From an uncultured Neisseriaceae bacterium (GTDB taxonomy: Bacteria; Pseudomonadota; Gammaproteobacteria; Burkholderiales; UBA11063): a stretch of 21,060 nucleotides of DNA. The stretch spans positions 1-21,060 of the forward strand of contig CALFYC010000153.1 in NCBI GenBank assembly GCA_937952895.1, given 5' to 3'. Below the pieces are notes generated by a model. That model was not told the DNA's origin and ran no database searches. It saw nothing but the letters and a program-made list of their open reading frames with translations. The position numbers and the translations under genes are program-made. Positions 8,720 to 17,196 of this stretch are shown here, in pieces; within the stretch, counting starts at the first letter, position 1, and every line of letters begins with the position of its first letter.

Positions 8720-9508
8720 CTAAAGAACATCAGCAAAATGTGGACGCAATTTATTAAATGTTCTATTACCTACCCAGAACATAAATCCAGTAAATAGCCA
8801 AAAATAAATTAACATATTATAATGCTGCCAAAATGAGATATGATTTGTTATCGTATCTCTAAATCCTAATACAATATAAGCAAATGGGTTTAACTTAATT
8901 ATATACATAAGTTTTCCATGAAGCATAGACGGACTCCACATCACCGGAGTTGCCCAAAACAATACCTGAAAAAATAAATTTAAAATTTGGTTAATGTCTG
9001 GGATAAATGGTATTAGAGCTGAAAATAAAAGGCTAAAACTCAAACTTAATGCAATAATACATAACATATAATACCCAAGCTGTAGCCATAGCCACGATGG
9101 GTAATATCCATATAAACAACATATTATAAATAAAAAAACCCAAAAAGCTAGATTTACCAAAATAGCTGATCCAATTTTTACCAATGGTAAAAGCTTTACT
9201 TCAAAAACAACTTTTTTTACTAAAAAACTTTGACTCGTAACTGCATTACTTGCACTAATAACTGAATCGCTTATTAAAAACCATGGCACCATTCCGGATA
9301 ATAACCATAATAAAAAAGGCACATCTTGAACAATTTGCGCTCTAAATCCTTTAGTAAACACAAACCAATAAATTGCAACCATTATTAAGGGTTGAATAAA
9401 TGCCCATATAATTCCTAAATGATTGCCTAGGTATCGATTTTTAAAATCTGATTTAATTAGGTTGATGAGAATAGTACGATTTTTTACCGCTAAAACGATC
9501 AGCTTCAT
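8720..9508 (-). CDS. wzm: ABC-2 type permease Wzm, polysaccharide export
   Basis: A 262-residue integral membrane protein with about six hydrophobic segments. The N-terminus contains LIKSDFKNRYLGNHLGIIWA, the cytoplasmic gate-helix/first-helix signature of O-antigen and capsule ABC-2 permeases (Wzm, KpsM, TagG). FWATPVMWSP and KLNPFAYIVLGFRD in the C-terminal half are also characteristic. It forms the membrane channel with Wzt and moves the completed lipid-linked polymer to the periplasm. The frame extends upstream to a TTG at 9520, but ATG 9508 (MKLIVLAVKN) is preferred. It has only a weak GGGTT ribosome site. It is the first gene of the polysaccharide operon, about 30 bp downstream of the predicted transcription start. 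Confidence 0.93.
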   Translation of the reverse strand: MKLIVLAVKNRTILINLIKSDFKNRYLGNHLGIIWAFIQPLIMVAIYWFVFTKGFRAQIVQDVPFLLWLLSGMVPWFLISDSVISASNAVTSQSFLVKKVVFEVKLLPLVKIGSAILVNLAFWVFLFIICCLYGYYPSWLWLQLGYYMLCIIALSLSFSLLFSALIPFIPDINQILNLFFQVLFWATPVMWSPSMLHGKLMYIIKLNPFAYIVLGFRDTITNHISFWQHYNMLIYFWLFTGFMFWVGNRTFNKLRPHFADVL

Positions 9509-9543
9509 AGAATAACCCAATATAATTTTTTAATATATCCATT

Positions 9544-9573
9544 AGTATAACATTCTCTTTGTTATTAGATCAA
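9544..9573 (-). promoter_or_regulatory. Predicted sigma-70-type promoter of the wzm-wzt polysaccharide operon
   Basis: On the minus strand, TTGATC (9568-9573) is followed by an 18-bp spacer and TATACT (9544-9549), preceded by TG at the extended -10 position (TGTTATACT). The -10 matches 5 of 6 consensus bases and the -35 matches 4 of 6. The predicted start lies about 30 bp before wzm. The MITE-like element ends 6 bp upstream of the -35 box. This is a prediction from sequence only. Confidence 0.6.
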
Positions 9574-9579
9574 TCCATT

Positions 9580-9664
9580 GAAACTTTGGTAGTGTCTCAG
9601 TTTGAATGACAATCCTTTGATAATAGAATATAGACTTCTGAAACTGAGACACTAACGAAACTTT
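9580..9664. mobile_element. MITE-like element: 69 bp with 16-bp terminal inverted repeats and 8-bp target duplication
   Basis: The element spans 9588-9656. Its left end reads GGTAGTGTCTCAGTTT and the right end, reverse-complemented, reads GTTAGTGTCTCAGTTT: 15 of 16 bases identical, with 14 contiguous (9590-9603 and 9641-9654). It is flanked by a perfect 8-bp direct repeat, GAAACTTT, at 9580-9587 and 9657-9664, which looks like a target-site duplication. The 37-bp centre carries no gene. An 8-bp duplication is seen in several IS families (for example IS6, IS66, IS1595), but I cannot assign one. It could be a MITE or the deleted remnant of an IS. The palindrome could also act as a transcription stop or RNA hairpin between the membrane-protein gene and wzm, though no clear T-run follows it on the minus strand. 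Confidence 0.72.
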
Positions 9665-9682
9665 TAATAAGACATGTATAGT

Positions 9683-10984
9683 TTATTTTTTTAAAAAATT
9701 GGTTTGATTTTTGTCACTATCTAAAATAAAGCTTAGAAATATACCACAATATACCCAAAGAAAATATCGTGAGTCAGCAACAGGTATCATCACAAACCAC
9801 GCTAATTCATAAAATAAGCTTGACAGTAAAATAATCCCAGATAAAGTAAATAACCGCTTAGAAAAAATCTTATTTATGAAATTTAAGCAACCCAAAATCA
9901 GGAAAATTAATCCTAGATAATGATTAAAGAATTTACTAAATAAATTTAATACTGAAACACTCTTAGACATTACTTCAGGGAAATATCCACTATAATCAGC
10001 TAAATACCAATTATTGGTTTTTAAAGAATGCCAAAATACTTTTCCACGAAATGAAATATATGTTGGAAAATATTTAATTATTGTTACAACCCACTCTTTT
10101 CTTAATAAATTAAATGTATCTTTTGTAATAGATGAAGAAAAAGGCTGCAAATGATTTACCGGAGTCCACCAAAATATAGAATCTGACTGCTCAAAAGAAA
10201 AATTTTTGCAAAGAATTTTTTTTTCTTGTTCTACTTTGTCAGGTTCAGCAAAAAATACTTTTGGCATTTGATATTTATAATCAGTCATACACTCTATTGC
10301 TGATAAATCATAGCGCATGTTTATCGATTGAATATATCCAAATTCTGCGGAAAAAATTTTATATGTAATCCCCCAATTTGCAAACAACATTCCGATTATC
10401 AACGCAATTGAAATGAAAAAAGATAGTATATATTTCTTTGTAATCTTTGGCATAAATATATTGAGATACAAAAATACTATATAATATATTATAGGTATAA
10501 ACGCGAATATTGCATTATATCTTACATTGATTCCATAAAAAGCTACTAATAGCAAAATCCCAAATAGCCATTTTGAAGGATGCTTAGGAATATAAATTAA
10601 AATTCCAACACATAAAATTAAACTTGACAACATCCCAATATCTTTCCAAACATTGAGAACATTGAATGCAATTAAAGGATTACTAAAGAAAATTAACATA
10701 CCTAAGCAGATAAAAAATCTATTCTTATTAAGTAATGAAGCTATAATTAACCAAATTCCCAAATAATAAAAGCATAGATGTACTAAAAAAACAGATCCTT
10801 TAACACGAAAAAAATACCACCAAATATTCATAATCACTGGTTGAAAATCATTATATACATGATCTATAAATTCATGGTATTGAAAATGAGTGTCTCCAGA
10901 AAATATGCCAGGATAAAAAAATATTATTGACAAACTAAATAATGCTAGAATATAAAAATGAACAATTTTTCTTATAGTATTCAT
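9683..10984 (-). CDS. Polytopic membrane protein, GT-C-like, function unassigned
   Basis: A 433-residue protein with about ten hydrophobic segments. After the first helix comes YPGIFSGDTHFQYHEF, then FQPVIMNIWWYFF. This layout (acidic residue in the first outer loop, then an aromatic-rich second helix) resembles several uncharacterised GT-C-type membrane glycosyltransferase families. LNVWKDIG and NVRYNAIFAF further along also fit such families. I do not recognise a named family with certainty. A GTG at 10993 lies in frame, but ATG 10984 is preferred, with GGGTG about 6 bases upstream. The gene is separated from wzm by 174 bp holding the MITE-like element and the operon promoter, so it may be transcribed separately. 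By context it could modify the exported polysaccharide on the periplasmic side; this is inference. Confidence 0.6.
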   Translation of the reverse strand: MNTIRKIVHFYILALFSLSIIFFYPGIFSGDTHFQYHEFIDHVYNDFQPVIMNIWWYFFRVKGSVFLVHLCFYYLGIWLIIASLLNKNRFFICLGMLIFFSNPLIAFNVLNVWKDIGMLSSLILCVGILIYIPKHPSKWLFGILLLVAFYGINVRYNAIFAFIPIIYYIVFLYLNIFMPKITKKYILSFFISIALIIGMLFANWGITYKIFSAEFGYIQSINMRYDLSAIECMTDYKYQMPKVFFAEPDKVEQEKKILCKNFSFEQSDSIFWWTPVNHLQPFSSSITKDTFNLLRKEWVVTIIKYFPTYISFRGKVFWHSLKTNNWYLADYSGYFPEVMSKSVSVLNLFSKFFNHYLGLIFLILGCLNFINKIFSKRLFTLSGIILLSSLFYELAWFVMIPVADSRYFLWVYCGIFLSFILDSDKNQTNFLKK

Positions 10985-11328
10985 AGTAAGCACCCATTCT
11001 TAAATTTAAATTTTATAGATAGTATTTCATGATATTTTTGTTAATAATTCCATTTTGAAAAAATATTCGTGACAAAAATCTGACAATAAATTTTAATAAC
11101 TAAAATTTTACCATCAACTTAAGCCAAATAGAAATAGTTGTCATCAAAATAATTAATAAACCTAAATAACAATCTAACCACTAACAATAAGATAGTAGTT
11201 AACAAAACCATAAAGGCAAAATCTTATCATATATAAAATCTGATTCTTAATACTTTTACATTTAAATATTTACGTCTATACTAGATTTCAAATAATAATT
11301 TTTATAGCCTGAATCAAAAATAAATAAT
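10985..11328. other. Noncoding, very AT-rich spacer
   Basis: This 344-bp gap separates the membrane-protein gene from truB. I see no tRNA, strong hairpin-plus-T-run terminator, or repeat. A weak minus-strand promoter is possible (TTAACA, 17-bp spacer, TATCTA, near 11000-11031), but the match is poor. One 30-codon hydrophobic frame (11119-11211, minus) has no ribosome site and is probably chance. The gap marks the boundary between the conserved translation operon and the accessory polysaccharide region. Confidence 0.6.
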
Positions 11329-12252
11329 TTACTTAATGCCAGTAATCAAAAATCGAATCTTCTCAATTTTTAGTAATCGAATTGGCTGAATAATTATTCC
11401 ATCACATATCGCAATGCCTAAAAATTTTTCTTCATAAAATAAACAACACTTAATATAACCTTCAATTAGCTCACGTTTAAAACTATGCCCATTTTGAATT
11501 AACTTAAATTCATCATCATTAAGATTAATTTTTGGCAAATGAGTTACCAATACATCTATTGGCAACAATAAAGCTAAACGATCAGGCTCATTTAATGAAA
11601 TTATATGATCCAAATTTAATTTTGGATTTAATTTAAAAGTACTCGTTTTAGTTCGAACCAGGTTAATTAAAGATGCTCCACAGCCTAATTTGCAACCGAT
11701 ATCATGAGCTAAAGAGCGAATATAGGTGCCTTTACTACATAAGACTCGAATCGTTAAAACTTCATTCTTAAAACTTAGCAATTCAATTTCGGCAATTTCA
11801 ATTTGGCGGGACTTAACTTCTACTTCAATCCCACTTCTTGCATATTGATAAAGTGGTTTACCATTTAGTTTTAATGCTGAATAAATCGGTGGAGTTTGAT
11901 TAATAAGCCCAGTAAAACTTAAGAGACAATTTTCTATATTTATTAATGAACAACTAACTGGTTTAATAGCAACAACATCACCCTCACTATCATAAGTTGT
12001 AGTTTCTATACCTAGCTTAATTGTAGCAATATACTCTTTATGTGAATCAAGTAAAAAAGATGAAAATTTAGTAGCTTCACCAAAACAAATAGGAAGTAAT
12101 CCACTAGCCATTGGATCTAATGTTCCTGTATGACCAGCTTTTTCAGCATTATATAAATGTTTGATTTTTTGTAGAACCTGATTACTTGAAATATTTAATG
12201 GTTTATTAAATAGTAAAACCCCATCAATCTTCTTTTTCGGTATCTTGATCAT
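11329..12252 (-). CDS. truB: tRNA pseudouridine(55) synthase TruB
   Basis: A 307-residue enzyme that converts U55 in the T-loop of tRNAs to pseudouridine. The catalytic segment AGHTGTLDPMASGLLP is present, with the nucleophile at D46. Upstream, IDGVLLFNKPLNISSN is the usual TruB opening. RSLAHDIG in the middle and a short C-terminal PUA-like/TruB_C region complete the fold. The frame opens at a TTG (12279), but that start is unsupported. ATG 12252 gives the normal N-terminus and overlaps rbfA by 29 bp. It is the last gene of the rimP-nusA-infB-rbfA-truB operon, whose order is conserved across proteobacteria. No clear terminator follows it. Confidence 0.95.
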   Translation of the reverse strand: MIKIPKKKIDGVLLFNKPLNISSNQVLQKIKHLYNAEKAGHTGTLDPMASGLLPICFGEATKFSSFLLDSHKEYIATIKLGIETTTYDSEGDVVAIKPVSCSLINIENCLLSFTGLINQTPPIYSALKLNGKPLYQYARSGIEVEVKSRQIEIAEIELLSFKNEVLTIRVLCSKGTYIRSLAHDIGCKLGCGASLINLVRTKTSTFKLNPKLNLDHIISLNEPDRLALLLPIDVLVTHLPKINLNDDEFKLIQNGHSFKRELIEGYIKCCLFYEEKFLGIAICDGIIIQPIRLLKIEKIRFLITGIK

Positions 12253-12607
12253 GCTCAAATTCTTGGCTAACTTTATCAATTAAAGATAAGATTTTTGCTC
12301 CACGTACCATTGAATCATCATATATAAATTTAAGCTGTGGAATGGTATAAGTTTTGAAACCATGCGATAATTCAGAGCGAATAAAACCTTTTGCCGATTC
12401 TAAGGCTTTAGTAATATCAGAGCGCTTACCATCTGTTAAAGTAGTCCAATAAATTGTAGCTAAAGTACAATCCGAAGATACTTCAACCTCATTAATAGTA
12501 ACCCATTCAATTCGTTGATCTTTAACTTTAAGGCGTAAGATATTTACTATATCTTTTTGAATTTGTTCAGCAATCCTACTACTACGATTAAAACTATACT
12601 TTCTCAT
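12224..12607 (-). CDS. rbfA: 30S ribosome-binding factor RbfA
   Basis: A 127-residue KH-fold protein that binds the 30S subunit and helps mature the 5' end of 16S rRNA, especially at low temperature. Family signs are the opening RKYSFNRSSRIAEQIQKDI, the central WVTINEVEVSSDCTLATIYW, and PQLKFIYDDSMVRGAKI near the end. A short acidic tail (EHDQDTEKED) follows. The length is normal for the family. It lies 25 bp after infB and overlaps truB by 29 bp, consistent with translational coupling in the operon. Confidence 0.95.
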   Translation of the reverse strand: MRKYSFNRSSRIAEQIQKDIVNILRLKVKDQRIEWVTINEVEVSSDCTLATIYWTTLTDGKRSDITKALESAKGFIRSELSHGFKTYTIPQLKFIYDDSMVRGAKILSLIDKVSQEFEHDQDTEKED

Positions 12608-12632
12608 ATTATCATCTTATTTACATTATTCA

Positions 12633-15128
12633 TCAAAGAGTACGTTTAACCTCAGTTACTTCATAAACCTCAATAACATCGCCTTCTTTAATATCATTAT
12701 AATCACTTAATGACAGACCACATTCATAGCCAGATTTTACTTCTTTAACATCATCTTTAAAGCGTTTTAAAGAACTTAATTCTCCATCATGAATAACCAT
12801 GCTATCACGAATTAATCTAACTTTTGAGTTACGTTTAATTATGCCATCAGTTACCATACAACCCGCAATAAAAACTTTACCCACACTAAAGATTTGTCTA
12901 ATTTCAACGTTACCAATAACTTCTTCACGTTTCTCAGGTGATAACATACCGCTCATTGCTGATTTAATATCATCAATAATTTCATAAATAATATTATAAT
13001 AACGAATTTCAATACTATTGGCTTCGGCAAGCTTTTTAGCTCCAACGTCAGCTCTGGTGTTAAACCCAATTAATAGAGCATTTGATGCACTAGCTAAATT
13101 CACATCAGATTCATTAATTCCACCAACAGCAGCATGAATTACTTGAACTTTTACTTCATCAGTAGATAATTTTTCTAATGAACCAGTAATCGCTTCGAAT
13201 GAACCTTGCACATCGGATTTAATAATAACTGGAAGATTATGAATTTTACCTTCGCTAATTCCTGAAAATAAATTTTCTAATTTTGCAGCTTGCTGTCTTG
13301 CTAATTTTTCACGCTTTTGCTTCTCTTGACGGAATGCTGCAATTTCACGTGCTTTACGCTCATCACTAACCACAATCATATCATCACCTGCAGCTGGAAC
13401 CTCAGATAGGCCTAAAATTTCAACAGGAATTGAAGGACCTGCAGTTAATACTGGATGACCAACTTCATCAATCATAGCACGAACCTTACCATATGTAGTT
13501 CCGGCTAAAACCATATCACCTTTATGTAAAGTTCCACTTTGCACAAGCACTGTTACTACAGAACCACGACCTCGATCAAGGCGAGATTCAATTACTACAG
13601 CTTTTGCCGGAGAGTTTACTGGTGCTTTTAATTCTAAGACTTCAGCCTGTAATAATAAAGTATCTAATAAATTATCAATTCCAAGTCCAGTATGTGCTGA
13701 TACTGGGACACACATAACTTCACCACCCCATTCTTCAGTAACCACTTCATGTTGGGATAACTCTTGTTTTACTTTATCAGGATTAGCACCAGGCTTATCC
13801 ATCTTATTAATAGCCACAACTATTGGCACGCCTGCAGCCTTAGCATGATGGATTGCTTCAATTGTTTGCGGCATTACCCCATCATCTGATGCAACAACTA
13901 AAATAACGATATCTGTCAATTTAGCTCCACGCGATCTAAGTGCGGTAAATGCTTCATGTCCTGGAGTATCAAGAAATGTTACCACTCCATGCCCAGTATC
14001 AACGTGATACGCTCCAATATGCTGAGTTATTCCACCTGCTTCACCACTTGCAACTTTTGCTTTACGAATATAATCAAGCAAGGAAGTTTTTCCATGATCC
14101 ACATGCCCCATTACCGTAACAATTGGAGCTCTTGCTAACAAATCTGCCTCACCATGTTCTACTACCTCACCTAAAAAGCTCTCAGGGTCATCGGCAAGAC
14201 TTGCGACCGCTGTATGACCAAGCTCACTTACAACCAACATTGCAGTATCTTGATCTAATGATTGGTTAATCGTAACCATCATACCCATTTTCATTAAAAT
14301 TTTAATTACTTCAGATGATTTAACCGACATTTTATGAGCCAAATCACTAACCGTAATAGTCTCTGGCACATGAATTTCTAGCTGCTGAGGTTTAACTGGT
14401 TTTTGGAACTCTTGAACTTTAGGTATTTTTATTGGCTTATGCTTTTCTGATTTTTTAACTACTGGCACTTTGTTATCAATAAAAGCCTCTTGTTGCTCAA
14501 TTATACCAGCGACCTCTTCATTCTCATCAATAGCATCATCTAAGTTAGAGTCAGTCTGACCAATAACTTTAATTTTGTGTCCCTTTTTAGCTTGCTTACC
14601 TAACGGTGCACGTTTCCCTATATAATCTTCATCAGTATAACTTTCATTCGGTTGCTTATTTTTATGCTCTGGCGTTTTAGGTTTTAATTTTGTATCTTTG
14701 GCTAAGTTATCATCTTCAGTAGCGGATTTAGACTCAGTTACCCCTGATTCTTCAGATACAACGTCTAATAATGCCGGAGTAGTATCAGGAGCAACTTCAA
14801 CCACTGGTTCTTCTGGAGACTTTTCAACCACTATTTCACGTTTTAAAGTTTTTTTACGCTTAATTTCTACTTTAACTTTTTTGTTATCAATTGTTTTATC
14901 TTCAATTTCATCAGTAGTTTTTGTGTCAGATAACTTCTTTTTGCCTAACGATAATGTTTTAGTTTTAGTTGTATCTTTAGCTGATAAAAAAGAGGTTAAA
15001 GCCTTTCTATCTGAATCTAAAATTTCATCATTATTAGTCTTTTTTATACCAGCAGCTTCAAACTTATTCAAAAGCTCTTCCTGGCTAATATTTAATTCTT
15101 GTGCAAACTCTCTAATCGTAATCGACAT
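12633..15128 (-). CDS. infB: Translation initiation factor IF-2
   Basis: An 831-residue GTPase that places initiator tRNA on the 30S subunit and promotes subunit joining. Residues 1-50 are an IF2_N domain. Residues about 50-250 are a charged, low-complexity linker. A second IF2_N-type region is at about 255-305. The G domain has G1 GHVDHGKT (341-348), G2 GGIT (365-368), G3 DTPGH (387-391), G4 NKMD (441-444) and G5 SAHTG (477-481). Domains II, III and IV follow to the C-terminus. It is slightly shorter than the 890 residues of E. coli, mostly in the linker. The ATG is preceded by AGGTGAG. That site lies between the nusA stop and the infB start, 14 bp apart. Confidence 0.98.
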   Translation of the reverse strand: MSITIREFAQELNISQEELLNKFEAAGIKKTNNDEILDSDRKALTSFLSAKDTTKTKTLSLGKKKLSDTKTTDEIEDKTIDNKKVKVEIKRKKTLKREIVVEKSPEEPVVEVAPDTTPALLDVVSEESGVTESKSATEDDNLAKDTKLKPKTPEHKNKQPNESYTDEDYIGKRAPLGKQAKKGHKIKVIGQTDSNLDDAIDENEEVAGIIEQQEAFIDNKVPVVKKSEKHKPIKIPKVQEFQKPVKPQQLEIHVPETITVSDLAHKMSVKSSEVIKILMKMGMMVTINQSLDQDTAMLVVSELGHTAVASLADDPESFLGEVVEHGEADLLARAPIVTVMGHVDHGKTSLLDYIRKAKVASGEAGGITQHIGAYHVDTGHGVVTFLDTPGHEAFTALRSRGAKLTDIVILVVASDDGVMPQTIEAIHHAKAAGVPIVVAINKMDKPGANPDKVKQELSQHEVVTEEWGGEVMCVPVSAHTGLGIDNLLDTLLLQAEVLELKAPVNSPAKAVVIESRLDRGRGSVVTVLVQSGTLHKGDMVLAGTTYGKVRAMIDEVGHPVLTAGPSIPVEILGLSEVPAAGDDMIVVSDERKAREIAAFRQEKQKREKLARQQAAKLENLFSGISEGKIHNLPVIIKSDVQGSFEAITGSLEKLSTDEVKVQVIHAAVGGINESDVNLASASNALLIGFNTRADVGAKKLAEANSIEIRYYNIIYEIIDDIKSAMSGMLSPEKREEVIGNVEIRQIFSVGKVFIAGCMVTDGIIKRNSKVRLIRDSMVIHDGELSSLKRFKDDVKEVKSGYECGLSLSDYNDIKEGDVIEVYEVTEVKRTL

Positions 15129-15142
15129 AAACTCTCACCTAC

Positions 15143-16627
15143 TTATTCATTGAAATAACCGGACACTTCACGAGCTTTAAGAATTAATTTATTTGCAGTA
15201 TCTTGATCAATACTGATAACTTCCATCAACTCATCCCCAGATAAATCTGCGAAATCATTAAGTGTCAAAATCTTTGCTTCTACTAATTTTAATAATACCT
15301 CACGCGATAACTTGACAACAGCGGACAGTTCCGCAGATAATTTATCCATGCTATCTTTATGTAAAATATTTTTAGATAATATTTTATCTTTCGCACGAGC
15401 TTGTAACTCACCTGCTAAGTCAGCATCAAATTCTTCGATATTGGTCAACTCATTAATGTCAACATAAGCAACTTCTTCTAAAGTGCTAAATCCATTATTA
15501 ATTAATAGTTCCGAAATATCATCATCAACATCCAAAGCTAAATTAAACATTTTTACCAAATCAGCTTTTTCTGTATTTTTCTTAGTTGCAGCTTCTGTTT
15601 TACCAAAAATATTTACCACACAACCAACTAAGCCGCTGACTAATCGCACGTTAACACCATCAGCCCCTATTGCTGCCCCAAGCTTCTCATCAGCAACAAT
15701 AATATCGACTACTTTTTTCTCTTCGTCAACTACAATACTTTCAATTTCAGCAGGTTCAATTGCATTCATCGTGTATTGAGCTAAATCTGTATCGTAATCA
15801 ATTATATCAATTTTTTCACCAGCCAATTCTGCTATCACACTGTCAATTCTTTGGTTACGAAATCCAATACATGCGCCTTTCGCATCAATTCTACCATCAT
15901 TAGTACTAACCGCAACTTTAGCCCTCACCCCAGGCTCACGCGCAATACCTCTAATCTCTACTCGACCAGATGCAATTTCAGGAACATTATTCTCCAAAAG
16001 CTTGGCTAAAAAATCGTTACTCGCACGACTAATTAAAATTCTACCATTTTTAACCGTATAATTATTCTTATCTAAATACCCTTTTACTTGGTCACCTGGC
16101 TGTAAAACCTCACGTGGAATCAAATCATTTTTCATAATTATTGCTTCGACTCGACCACAATCAACAATTAGATTACCACGTTCAAATTTACGAACTTTCC
16201 CAATTACTATACCACGATTTCTAGATAGATATTCGTTTAATACCTGCTCACGCTCCGCATCTTTAATACGCTGTGCAATTATATTTCTTGCAGTTTGTGC
16301 TGATACTCGGCTTAAATTAATATTTTCAATCTCTTCTTCAAAAACATCACCAATTTCAGCTTCGCCATATTTAGCTATAGCATCAGACAATGATAGCTCT
16401 TTATCATCATCATAAAAATCCACATCAGAAACCACAACCCATTTTCGGATAGTTTTATATTTACCTGTATTACGATCAATGATAACATCTATTTCTGGGA
16501 CTTCTTCAGCAAAATTCTTTTTGCTTGCTAATGCTAATGCTTTTTCTAAACCTTCAAATACTATCTCTTTATCTAAATTCTTTTCTTTAGCCAAAACATC
16601 TACTAACAGTAAAACCTCTTTACTCAT
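15143..16627 (-). CDS. nusA: Transcription termination/antitermination factor NusA
   Basis: A 494-residue RNA polymerase-binding factor that controls pausing, intrinsic termination and antitermination. The N-terminal polymerase-binding domain covers about 1-130. The S1 domain is about 135-200 (RGIVIGKVRKFERGNLIVDC). KH1 and KH2 follow at about 230-345, including IGFRNQRIDSVIAEL and GADGVNVRLVSGL. Two acidic repeats, about 362-415 and 435-490, complete it. The full length and both repeats match the beta/gammaproteobacterial form (E. coli 495 residues), which other phyla often shorten. The ATG has a good GAGGTG ribosome site. Upstream is rimP (24 bp), downstream infB (14 bp). In E. coli NusA regulates its own operon; see the hairpin before rimP. 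Confidence 0.97.
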   Translation of the reverse strand: MSKEVLLLVDVLAKEKNLDKEIVFEGLEKALALASKKNFAEEVPEIDVIIDRNTGKYKTIRKWVVVSDVDFYDDDKELSLSDAIAKYGEAEIGDVFEEEIENINLSRVSAQTARNIIAQRIKDAEREQVLNEYLSRNRGIVIGKVRKFERGNLIVDCGRVEAIIMKNDLIPREVLQPGDQVKGYLDKNNYTVKNGRILISRASNDFLAKLLENNVPEIASGRVEIRGIAREPGVRAKVAVSTNDGRIDAKGACIGFRNQRIDSVIAELAGEKIDIIDYDTDLAQYTMNAIEPAEIESIVVDEEKKVVDIIVADEKLGAAIGADGVNVRLVSGLVGCVVNIFGKTEAATKKNTEKADLVKMFNLALDVDDDISELLINNGFSTLEEVAYVDINELTNIEEFDADLAGELQARAKDKILSKNILHKDSMDKLSAELSAVVKLSREVLLKLVEAKILTLNDFADLSGDELMEVISIDQDTANKLILKAREVSGYFNE

Positions 16628-16651
16628 AGTTCACCTCTTAACAATAAATAC

Positions 16652-17104
16652 CTATTTGCGTTTTAATAACGGCTTTTTATCTTTAAAAACCAACCTAGCA
16701 CGACTAATATTACTAAATTCGATTGAAACACTCAAAGAACCATCTACATTTAATTTGATGGTTTCACCATCCACCTCGGCAATTGTTCCTTCAAAAACCT
16801 TTTGCTGATTTATTACTTCGCATGTTTTAACTTTAACCAACTTACCAATAAATTTAGTAAAGTCTTGTAACTTACGTAGTGGTCTTTCTAGACCAGGAGA
16901 GGATACTTCCAATCTATTATAATCTATCTCTTCAACTAGGAATAGCTTAGTAATGTGATTTGACACTATCTCACAGTCATCTATAGTTATCCCACCATCT
17001 TTATCAATAAATACTCTTATCAATTTAGCTGGGGTATATTCAACATCTACCAATTCAAAGCCTAGACCTGGAATAGTTTTGTCTAATATCTCTTTTATTC
17101 TCAT
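16652..17104 (-). CDS. rimP: Ribosome maturation factor RimP
   Basis: A 150-residue factor needed for 30S subunit maturation, the same length as in E. coli. Diagnostic segments are GFELVDVEYTPAKLIRVFID near the N-terminus, DCEIVSNHI, and LEVSSPGLERPLRK at about 66-79, followed by a C-terminal SH3-like domain (VKVKTCEV to FSNISRARLVF). It is the first gene of the translation operon. Only a weak ribosome site (AGAG, 11 bases from the ATG) is visible. A terminator-like hairpin ends about 18 bp before the start codon. Confidence 0.95.
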   Translation of the reverse strand: MRIKEILDKTIPGLGFELVDVEYTPAKLIRVFIDKDGGITIDDCEIVSNHITKLFLVEEIDYNRLEVSSPGLERPLRKLQDFTKFIGKLVKVKTCEVINQQKVFEGTIAEVDGETIKLNVDGSLSVSIEFSNISRARLVFKDKKPLLKRK

Positions 17105-17121
17105 TAATAATATTGCTCTAC

Positions 17122-17148
17122 AAAAAAAGCGAGCCTAAAAAGGCTCAC
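17122..17148 (-). terminator. Intrinsic-terminator-like hairpin immediately before rimP
   Basis: On the minus strand the sequence reads GAGCCT, a 4-base TTTT loop, AGGCTC, then GC and seven T. The arms are at 17131-17136 and 17141-17146 and the T-run at 17122-17128. This is a standard rho-independent terminator shape, pointing in the direction of rimP. It could end transcripts from the BON-domain gene, 130 bp upstream, or act as an attenuator for the rimP-nusA-infB operon. The stem is only 6 bp, so strength is uncertain. Confidence 0.65.
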
Positions 17149-17165
17149 CTTAACAACAATCCATA

Positions 17166-17196
17166 ATTATACTCTAAATTAATTATATGCGTACAA
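17166..17196 (-). promoter_or_regulatory. Possible promoter for the rimP-nusA-infB-rbfA-truB operon
   Basis: On the minus strand a perfect TATAAT lies at 17166-17171, with TTGTAC (17191-17196) 19 bp upstream as a poor -35. A second perfect TATAAT at 17182-17187 lacks a convincing -35. In this AT-rich DNA such hexamers can arise by chance. If used, the transcript would start near 17159 and reach the terminator-like hairpin within about 10-15 bases. Confidence 0.35.

Noticed and set aside
9588..9656. Inverted repeat read as a plain intrinsic terminator
   Set aside because: The loop is 37 bases long, no T-run follows the stem on the minus strand, and the flanking 8-bp direct repeat is better explained by transposition.
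11119..11211. 30-codon hydrophobic small frame (MVLLTTILLLVVRLLFRF...) on the minus strand
   Set aside because: A membrane-peptide look is expected by chance in T-rich DNA, and no ribosome site precedes the ATG. Conservation would be needed to revive it.
14698..15153. Plus-strand open frame of 151 codons opposite infB
   Set aside because: It is the antisense of the Lys/Glu-rich linker and N-terminus of IF-2, giving a low-complexity Ser/Thr/Leu peptide with no family signal or ribosome site.
15483..15779. Plus-strand open frame of 98 codons opposite nusA
   Set aside because: Antisense shadow of a conserved NusA region, with Ser/Thr-rich translation and no supporting start signal.
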